A stretch of DNA of 26,882 bases from Zoogloea sp044344315 (lineage in GTDB: Bacteria > Pseudomonadota > Gammaproteobacteria > Burkholderiales > Rhodocyclaceae), in contig NZ_JBIJDC010000060.1 of assembly GCF_044344315.1 (NCBI RefSeq), forward strand, positions 1-26,882, in the 5' to 3' direction. The translations under genes and the position numbers were made by a program. Of this stretch, positions 22,191 to 26,882 are shown piece after piece; positions within the stretch are counted from its first letter, which is position 1; each line of letters starts with the position of its first letter. Below the pieces are notes generated by a model that was not told the DNA's origin, ran no database searches, and saw only the letters and a list, made by a program, of their open reading frames with translations.

Positions 22191-22919
22191 TCAGGGAAGC
22201 GTGATCTCCACGATACCACCGTTGCGGGCCGTGCCACGCACCACCTGACCGTTGGCCAGGCGTACCTGTGCAGCCTGGCCGTCGGCGGCACTGCTCAGGG
22301 CAACACCATCATTTGCCACCTGGAAGCCTGCGCCGCGGGAGACCACCTTGACGGGCTGGCCCTGCAGCACTGCCGGTGGCAGGCGCAGGTGGCTGGCAGC
22401 CAGAGGGCGGCCGCCGGCAAGGCTGACCCGGGCGGCGTGCCCGACGGCCTGGCTCGGTTCCGTGAGTACATCTGCAGCCTGGGCGGTGAGCTCGCCAGCC
22501 TCCCGGCGGATATCTGCCGGGCCGAGGATCTGGCCTGCGGCGATCGGCCCGGCGCTGACCAGGTAAAGCCCCCTGACCCGGACTTCTGCCGGTACATAAG
22601 CCGTCCATGGGGTGGGCGCCAGGCAGCGCACACCGACCGACACCCGCCCCCAGGCCCGTGCGCCGGCAGGCAGGAAGGCTTCGAGCTGCACGCAGGGCAC
22701 CAGTCCGTTGTCGCCATTGAACTCCCCCACCTGGATGCGGACTTCGCCCGGCAGGCTGCGGCTTTGCAGATCGAGAAAGCGATTGACCTCGGCACGCACC
22801 GGCACCGGATCCTGGCGTGCTTGCACGGGCAGGGCAGGCAGCAGGAGCAATGCTAGGGCGACGAGCAGGGCGGGACGAAGCATGGGGGTGACCGGAGAGC
22901 TATGTCGCCATTCAACCAT
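22191..22919 (-). CDS. flgA: Flagellar P-ring assembly chaperone FlgA
   Basis: FlgA is a periplasmic chaperone needed to assemble the FlgI P-ring. The 242-residue precursor has a Sec signal peptide: basic start, hydrophobic LRPALLVALALLLLPALP and a probable cleavage after VQA near residue 34. The mature protein shows the SAF-like C-terminal half expected of FlgA (AGQILGPADIRRE, then GRPLAASHLRLPPAVLQGQP and KVVSRGAGFQV). ATG 22919 is chosen because AAAAGGTG lies eight bases upstream; ATG 22883 would leave a shorter, still functional signal peptide but lacks a ribosome binding site. It is transcribed away from flgB and ends 89 bases before flgM. Confidence 0.93.
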   Translation of the reverse strand: MVEWRHSSPVTPMLRPALLVALALLLLPALPVQARQDPVPVRAEVNRFLDLQSRSLPGEVRIQVGEFNGDNGLVPCVQLEAFLPAGARAWGRVSVGVRCLAPTPWTAYVPAEVRVRGLYLVSAGPIAAGQILGPADIRREAGELTAQAADVLTEPSQAVGHAARVSLAGGRPLAASHLRLPPAVLQGQPVKVVSRGAGFQVANDGVALSSAADGQAAQVRLANGQVVRGTARNGGIVEITLP

Positions 22920-22997
22920 GTCGGCACCTTTTGCGCAGCGGGAAACAGACCTTCTTTATTCGGCTATTTCGAAACGGCAGGGGGTAGGGGGGAAGGG

Positions 22998-23025
22998 CCG
23001 GCAAAACTTGCCGGCAACTTGCCGG
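22998..23025. promoter_or_regulatory. Overlapping double palindrome in the flgA-flgB divergent region
   Basis: Two perfect inverted repeats with the same 7-base arms overlap: CCGGCAA-AAC-TTGCCGG (22998-23014) and CCGGCAA-C-TTGCCGG (23011-23025). They sit about 80 bases from the flgA start, and 36 and 95 bases upstream of the two candidate sigma-54 sites for flgB. This is the right place for binding sites of a flagellar enhancer-binding protein. The 296-base region 22920-23215 holds no gene that I can support. Confidence 0.55.
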
Positions 23026-23060
23026 GGCGGCAGTGCAGGAAAGGCGCGGGAGGCCAAATT

Positions 23061-23076
23061 GGCGTGGGAATTGCCG
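23061..23076 (+). promoter_or_regulatory. Candidate sigma-54 promoter upstream of flgB (distal)
   Basis: TGGCGTG-GGAA-TTGCC keeps the invariant GG (23062-23063) and GC (23074-23075) of a -24/-12 promoter at the exact 12-base distance, with a full TTGC -12. The two departures in the -24 are GT for AC. Sigma-54 control of flgBCDE-type operons is known in polar flagellates. Confidence 0.5.
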
Positions 23077-23119
23077 CCTGTTCGGCCCTTCTGCGGGGTG
23101 TCCAGGCCCTTAGGATGGC

Positions 23120-23135
23120 TGGCATGGAAGGTGCA
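23120..23135 (+). promoter_or_regulatory. Candidate sigma-54 promoter upstream of flgB (proximal)
   Basis: TGGCATG-GAAG-GTGCA matches TGGCACG-N4-TTGCA at all but two defined positions, with the GG (23121-23122) and GC (23133-23134) correctly spaced. A start near 23146 would give a roughly 70-base leader to flgB at 23216. It and the distal candidate may both be used, or only one. Confidence 0.55.
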
Positions 23136-23215
23136 AAGGAGTGTACGCAAACCACAGCGGGCACCCCAGGCAGGAATGACGGCACGCGTGGAAACGAACT
23201 TTAGAGGTGATCCGA

Positions 23216-23620
23216 ATGAGCAGCCGACTTGATGAAGCGATGCGTTTCCACCAGACCGCGCTGAACACGCGTGCCTACCGTCAGCAGGTCATCGCTTCTA
23301 ACATCGCCAACGCCGATACGCCCAACTACAAGGCCCGCGACGTGGATTTTCGCGAGGCCCTGAAGGGCGCGTTGGCGGGCAAGAGTGGCAACCTGGCGCT
23401 CAACACCACCTCGGCCCGTCACCTGGCCGCCGCCGGCACCAGCCCTCTTGAGGCGAACCTGAAGTTTCGCAACGACCAGCAGGGCGCGGTCGACGGCAAC
23501 ACGGTCAACATGGACGTGGAGCGCAGTGCCTTCGCCGAGAACGCCGTCCAGTACCAGGCCAGCGTCACCTTCATCAACGGCCTGATCACCGGCATGCAGC
23601 GCGCCATCCAGGGCCAGTAA
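23216..23620 (+). CDS. flgB: Flagellar basal-body rod protein FlgB
   Basis: FlgB forms the proximal rod, exported by the flagellar type III system. The 134-residue protein has the N-terminal rod signature: HQTALNTRAYRQQVIASNIA then NADTPNYKARDVDFREAL. Its C-terminal helix, YQASVTFINGLITGMQRAIQ, is normal. ATG 23216 is chosen for AGAGGTGA directly upstream; an in-frame GTG at 23207 lies in that ribosome binding site. It is the first gene of flgBCDEF, with sigma-54-like promoters upstream. Confidence 0.95.
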   Translation: MSSRLDEAMRFHQTALNTRAYRQQVIASNIANADTPNYKARDVDFREALKGALAGKSGNLALNTTSARHLAAAGTSPLEANLKFRNDQQGAVDGNTVNMDVERSAFAENAVQYQASVTFINGLITGMQRAIQGQ

Positions 23621-23630
23621 GGAGCCGATC

Positions 23631-24035
23631 ATGAGCATGATGAATGTCTTCCAGGTGGCCGGCAGCGCGCTTCACGCCCAATCCACCCGGCTCAATGCCA
23701 CCGCCAGCAACCTGGCCAACGCCGACAGCATCACGTCCAGCAATGGCCAGCCCTACAAGGCCAAGCAGGTGGTGTTTGCCGCCACGCCGATGGGCGCGCC
23801 GGCAGCCCAGGGGGTGCGCGTCAAGCAGGTGGTCGAAAGCGCTGCGCCGATGCGCATGGTTTACGACCCGAAGAGCCCCGCGGCCAACGGCGAAGGCTAC
23901 GTGACCATGCCCAACGTCAACGTGGTGGAGGAGATGACCAACATGATCTCTGCCTCCCGGGCCTACCAGACCAATGCCGAAGTGATGGGTACCGCCAAGA
24001 CCCTGATGGAACGAACCCTGGCCATCGGCCAGTAA
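23631..24035 (+). CDS. flgC: Flagellar basal-body rod protein FlgC
   Basis: Rod protein of 134 residues, 10 bases after flgB. It starts MSMMNVFQVAGSALHAQSTR, has the SNLANADS rod motif and the PYKAKQVVF segment. The conserved C-terminal part reads GYVTMPNVNVVEEMTNMISA, then SRAYQTNAEVM. Length and order are typical. GGAG (in AAGGAGCCGATC) is the ribosome binding site. Confidence 0.96.
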   Translation: MSMMNVFQVAGSALHAQSTRLNATASNLANADSITSSNGQPYKAKQVVFAATPMGAPAAQGVRVKQVVESAAPMRMVYDPKSPAANGEGYVTMPNVNVVEEMTNMISASRAYQTNAEVMGTAKTLMERTLAIGQ

Positions 24036-24051
24036 GCACCGGACAACGATC

Positions 24052-24723
24052 ATGAGCACTGTCAATTCCACGACCTCCGCCGACGTCATCGCCGCCCTCC
24101 AGAAGTCTTCGACCAGCACCACCTCGAAGACCGAAGAGGCCCAGACCCGCTTTCTCAAGCTGCTCACCGAGCAGCTGAAAAACCAGGACCCCCTCAACCC
24201 CATGGACAACGCCCAGATGACCTCCCAGCTGGCCCAGATCAGCACGGTGGATGGCATCGACAAGCTCAACAAGACGCTGACTTCCCTGCTGGAAGGCAGC
24301 CAGTCCAACGAGGCCTTGCAGGCGGCGGCACTGGTGGGCAAGGGCGTGATGGTGGAAGGCACCAAACTGACGCTCTCCGGCAGCAAGGCCTACGGGGGGT
24401 TCGAGCTGGCCACGGCGGCCGACAAGGTTACCGTGACCATCAAGGACTCGAAGGGGCTGGAGGTGCGCAAGATGGAGCTGGGCTCCTCCGACGCCGGCGT
24501 TTTCAACTTCGCCTGGGACGGCAAGTCCACCAATGGCACCCAGGCGGTGGATGGCAACTACACCATTAGCGTCAGCGCCACCCGGGGCAGTGATACGGTC
24601 AAGACCACTTCACTGCAGCTGAGCACCGTCAATAGCGTGCTGCGCACCAGCAGCGGCAGCGTATCCCTCGATGTGGGCGCCGGCAATCTCGTAAGCCTGT
24701 CCGACATCAAGCAGATTCTGTAA
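24052..24723 (+). CDS. flgD: Flagellar hook-capping protein FlgD
   Basis: FlgD forms the scaffold cap under which FlgE hook subunits polymerise; it is not part of the finished hook. The 223-residue protein has the conserved N-terminal cap region FLKLLTEQLKNQDPLNPMDN, then MTSQLAQISTVDGIDKLN. The C-terminal half is predicted beta-rich (FlgD Ig-like/Tudor-type, with FNFAWDGKSTNGTQAVDGNY). It is followed 12 bases later by flgE with a strong ribosome binding site. No oddities. Confidence 0.95.
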   Translation: MSTVNSTTSADVIAALQKSSTSTTSKTEEAQTRFLKLLTEQLKNQDPLNPMDNAQMTSQLAQISTVDGIDKLNKTLTSLLEGSQSNEALQAAALVGKGVMVEGTKLTLSGSKAYGGFELATAADKVTVTIKDSKGLEVRKMELGSSDAGVFNFAWDGKSTNGTQAVDGNYTISVSATRGSDTVKTTSLQLSTVNSVLRTSSGSVSLDVGAGNLVSLSDIKQIL

Positions 24724-24735
24724 GCGGAGGAAAAA

Positions 24736-26301
24736 ATGGCATTCCAACAAGGTTTGAGCGGTCTTTCCATCGCTTCCAAGGCCCTCGACGCGATCAGCAA
24801 CAACGTGTCCAACTCGGGCACCGTCGGCTTCAAGCAGTCCACGGCCCAGTTTTCCGACGTGTTCGCCGCATCCCTGGCGGGTGGCGGTACCCAGGTGGGT
24901 ATCGGTGCATCCATCGACAAGGTGTCCCAGCAGTTCAACCAGGGCAACATCTCCACCACCAGCAATGCGCTGGACCTGGCGATCAACGGGCAGGGCTTCT
25001 TCCGCATGAGCGATGCCGGCACGATCACCTACAGCCGCAACGGCCAGTTCCAGACCGACAAGAACGGCTACATCGTCAACGCCTCTGGCCTGCGTCTGAC
25101 CGGCAAGCTGGCCGACTCCAACGGCGTGCTGACCGGCACCACCGGCGACATCAAGCTCAACTTCAGCGACGCCAAGCCCGCCTCGACCACCAGCGCCGGC
25201 TACAACGTCAACCTGGATTCGCGCTCCGCCACCCCGTCGGCCATGAGCAAGGCCGCGGTGTTCGGGACGGCTGCGCCGTCCCTGACGGTTGCCGCTGCAC
25301 CGGCCAACGTCCTGTCCATCGTCGTTGATGGCGCGACCACGCCGGTCACGGTCAGCATTGCTCCGGGCACCTATGCCGACGTCGGCTCCCTCGTCACTGC
25401 CATCCAGACCGCCGTCGATCAGACCGCGCTGAAGGATCGTGTCAAGGTGGCCAGCGACAGCACTGGCGTCATCAACTTTGCGTCGATCCGCAGCGGCCGC
25501 CTCTCCGACATCAACGTGACGGGGGCAGCAGCGGCGGCGCTGAATGTGCCCGCAACCACCGGCACGGCGACCAACGACGCGTTCAGTACCTCGGATCCGA
25601 CCAGCTATACCAGCACCACCTCCCAGACGGTGTACGACTCCCTGGGCAATGCCCATACCCAGTCGATGTACTTCGTCAAGACCGCCCAGTCCAACATCTG
25701 GGATGTGTACACCAGCCTGGACGGCGGCTTCCCGCCCGAAATCGATCCGGTGACCGGCGTGCATACGCCGAACACTATCAGCTTCGACGCCAATGGCGTG
25801 CTCCAGACGCCCACCTCCTTCACCACCTCCTACTCGGTGTCGACAGGTTCGGTGACGCCCCTGGCCTTTACTGTGGAGCTCGAAGGCACCAGCCAGTTCG
25901 GCAACAGCTACGGGGTCAACCAGCTGACCCAGGATGGCTACACCACCGGCAAGCTGTCCGGCCTTACGGTCGATGCGGACGGCACCATCCAGGGCAACTT
26001 CAGCAATGGTCAGTCCCGGGTGATGGGCCAGGTGTGGCTGGCGTCCTTCCAGAACCCCAACGGCCTGCAGTCCCTCGGCGGCAACCAGTGGGCGGTCACC
26101 AATGCTTCCGGCCCCGAGCAGCCCAATGCCCCGGGCACCGGCAGCCTGGGCGTGCTGCAGTCGGCGGCAGTGGAAGACTCCAACGTGGACCTCACCTCCG
26201 AACTGGTGAACATGATCACCCAGCAGCGCGCCTACCAGGCCAACGCCCAGTCCATCAAGACCCAGGACCAGATCTTGCAAACCCTGGTCAACCTGCGTTG
26301 A
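24736..26301 (+). CDS. flgE: Flagellar hook protein FlgE with an inserted surface domain
   Basis: Structural protein of the hook. The 521-residue product has the terminal coiled-coil regions of the family: GLSGLSIASKALDAISNNVS at the start and LTSELVNMITQQRAYQANAQ then SIKTQDQILQTLVNLR at the end. Conserved internal motifs include NALDLAINGQGFFRM and VYDSLGNAHTQSMYF. The enteric FlgE is about 400 residues; here about 105 extra residues (roughly 178-285, 25267-25590) lie just before the conserved DPTSYTSTTSQTVYDSLGN. This insert (VLSIVVDGATTPVTVSIAPG, YADVGSLVTAIQTAVDQ) resembles the flagellin-IN type of modules seen in filament proteins and probably adds an outer hook domain. GGAGGAAAAA precedes the ATG. 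Confidence 0.95.
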   Translation: MAFQQGLSGLSIASKALDAISNNVSNSGTVGFKQSTAQFSDVFAASLAGGGTQVGIGASIDKVSQQFNQGNISTTSNALDLAINGQGFFRMSDAGTITYSRNGQFQTDKNGYIVNASGLRLTGKLADSNGVLTGTTGDIKLNFSDAKPASTTSAGYNVNLDSRSATPSAMSKAAVFGTAAPSLTVAAAPANVLSIVVDGATTPVTVSIAPGTYADVGSLVTAIQTAVDQTALKDRVKVASDSTGVINFASIRSGRLSDINVTGAAAAALNVPATTGTATNDAFSTSDPTSYTSTTSQTVYDSLGNAHTQSMYFVKTAQSNIWDVYTSLDGGFPPEIDPVTGVHTPNTISFDANGVLQTPTSFTTSYSVSTGSVTPLAFTVELEGTSQFGNSYGVNQLTQDGYTTGKLSGLTVDADGTIQGNFSNGQSRVMGQVWLASFQNPNGLQSLGGNQWAVTNASGPEQPNAPGTGSLGVLQSAAVEDSNVDLTSELVNMITQQRAYQANAQSIKTQDQILQTLVNLR

Positions 26302-26321
26302 TCCTGAAGAAAGCCTGAGCC

Positions 26322-26882
26322 ATGGACCGTCTCATCTACACCGCAATGACCGGCGCTGCCGCCACCATGGGGCAGGAGGCGGCCGTGGCCCACAACCTGG
26401 CCAATGCCACCAGCACCGGCTTCAAGGCCGAGCTGCATCGCCTGCGTGCCGTGCCCATCCAGAACACCCAGCTGCCCACCCGGGCCTTCGTGGTGGATGC
26501 CAGTGTCTCGGACGACTTCACTCCCGGTCCGCTGCAGCACACCAACCGCTCCATGGACGTGGCGGTGCAGGGCAAGGGCTGGCTGGCCGTGCAGATGCCT
26601 GACGGCACCGAGGCCTACACCCGGAATGGCAGTCTGGAAGTGAACGCCAACGGCGTCCTGCAGACCCGCGGCGGTCTGCCGGTGGTGGGCGGTGGCGGCC
26701 CGATCACCGTGCCGCCCGATGTGGAGGTGGTGGTGGGCTCCGACGGCACGGTCTCGGCGGTCCCCCGCACCGGGGCGCGCAACAACACCACGACCGTCGG
26801 CCAGCTCAAGCTCGTCAATCCGCCCGAGCAGGACATGCGCCGGGGTGGCGACGGCTATTTTCGCCTTGCCGACGGCAATCCG
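26322..26882 (+). CDS. flgF: Flagellar basal-body rod protein FlgF (5' part)
   Basis: Rod protein FlgF; the first 187 codons are present and the frame runs off the end of the window. It starts MDRLIYTAMTGAAATMGQEA, followed by the rod motif HNLANATSTGFKAELHRLRA. It has the FlgF/FlgG-type core NRSMDVAVQGKGWLAVQMPD, then YTRNGSLEVNANGVLQT. The gene lies 20 bases after flgE, as expected in flgBCDEF. MDRLIY at the start distinguishes it from FlgG, which usually starts MI.SL. Confidence 0.95.
   Translation, partial: MDRLIYTAMTGAAATMGQEAAVAHNLANATSTGFKAELHRLRAVPIQNTQLPTRAFVVDASVSDDFTPGPLQHTNRSMDVAVQGKGWLAVQMPDGTEAYTRNGSLEVNANGVLQTRGGLPVVGGGGPITVPPDVEVVVGSDGTVSAVPRTGARNNTTTVGQLKLVNPPEQDMRRGGDGYFRLADGNP

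Noticed and set aside
22920..22990. A sigma-54 promoter for flgA on the minus strand
   Set aside because: A GG and GC pair with the right spacing exists, but the surrounding -24 and -12 bases match poorly, so the flgA promoter remains unidentified.
24610..26280. A 556-codon open frame on the minus strand opposite flgE
   Set aside because: It is a Gly/His-rich antisense shadow of flgE with no recognisable protein features.

Overview
The window is a dense flagellar and chemotaxis locus from a high-GC, polarly flagellated proteobacterium. Gene content and order (flhB-flhA-flhF-flhG-fliA, motC/motD-type stators, two cheV genes, flgM-flgN beside flgA, then flgBCDEF) and the sequence style point to a betaproteobacterium, most likely a Rhodocyclales relative. 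That placement is my inference from family resemblance, not a database result. Almost every base belongs to a gene or a short regulatory gap. I saw no mobile elements, rRNA, tRNA or CRISPR.

Layout. (A) 2-5096, +: the 3' end of a chemoreceptor with a CheR/CheB-docking tail, then cheR, cheD, cheB, a STAS anti-sigma-factor antagonist, and a receiver-PP2C phosphatase-HATPase fusion. The last two resemble the Pseudomonas HsbA/HsbR partner switch, which acts on FlgM. (B) 5135-7039, +: a chemoreceptor gene with an almost perfect sigma-28 promoter and a clean intrinsic terminator. (C) 7076-12371, +: a second sigma-28 promoter driving cheV-cheV-cheY-cheZ-cheA. (D) 12529-21247, +: a small hypothetical gene, then flhB, flhA, flhF, a degenerate flhG, fliA, motC and motD. 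(E) 21309-22919, -: flgN, flgM and flgA, with a sigma-28 promoter between flgA and flgM. (F) 23216 to the end, +: flgB, flgC, flgD, flgE and a truncated flgF. They lie behind two candidate sigma-54 sites and an overlapping double palindrome.

How it works together. Hook-basal-body genes (flg, probably sigma-54 dependent), export genes (flhA/flhB) and polar placement genes (flhF/flhG) build the motor. FliA then turns on the receptor, the CheV-CheY-CheZ-CheA signalling operon and its own inhibitor FlgM. The partner-switching pair in block A could feed an environmental phospho-signal into FlgM/FliA. CheR, CheD and CheB tune the receptors.

The most interesting points are: the HsbA/HsbR-like switch inside the cheRDB cluster; an FlhG whose Walker A loop is destroyed while its FlhF-activating N-terminus is kept; a CheA with no evident P2 domain that carries a short motif also found twice in CheZ and resembling the CheY-binding peptide of FliM; and a receptor with no real periplasmic domain but a sensor-like domain at its cytoplasmic C-terminus.
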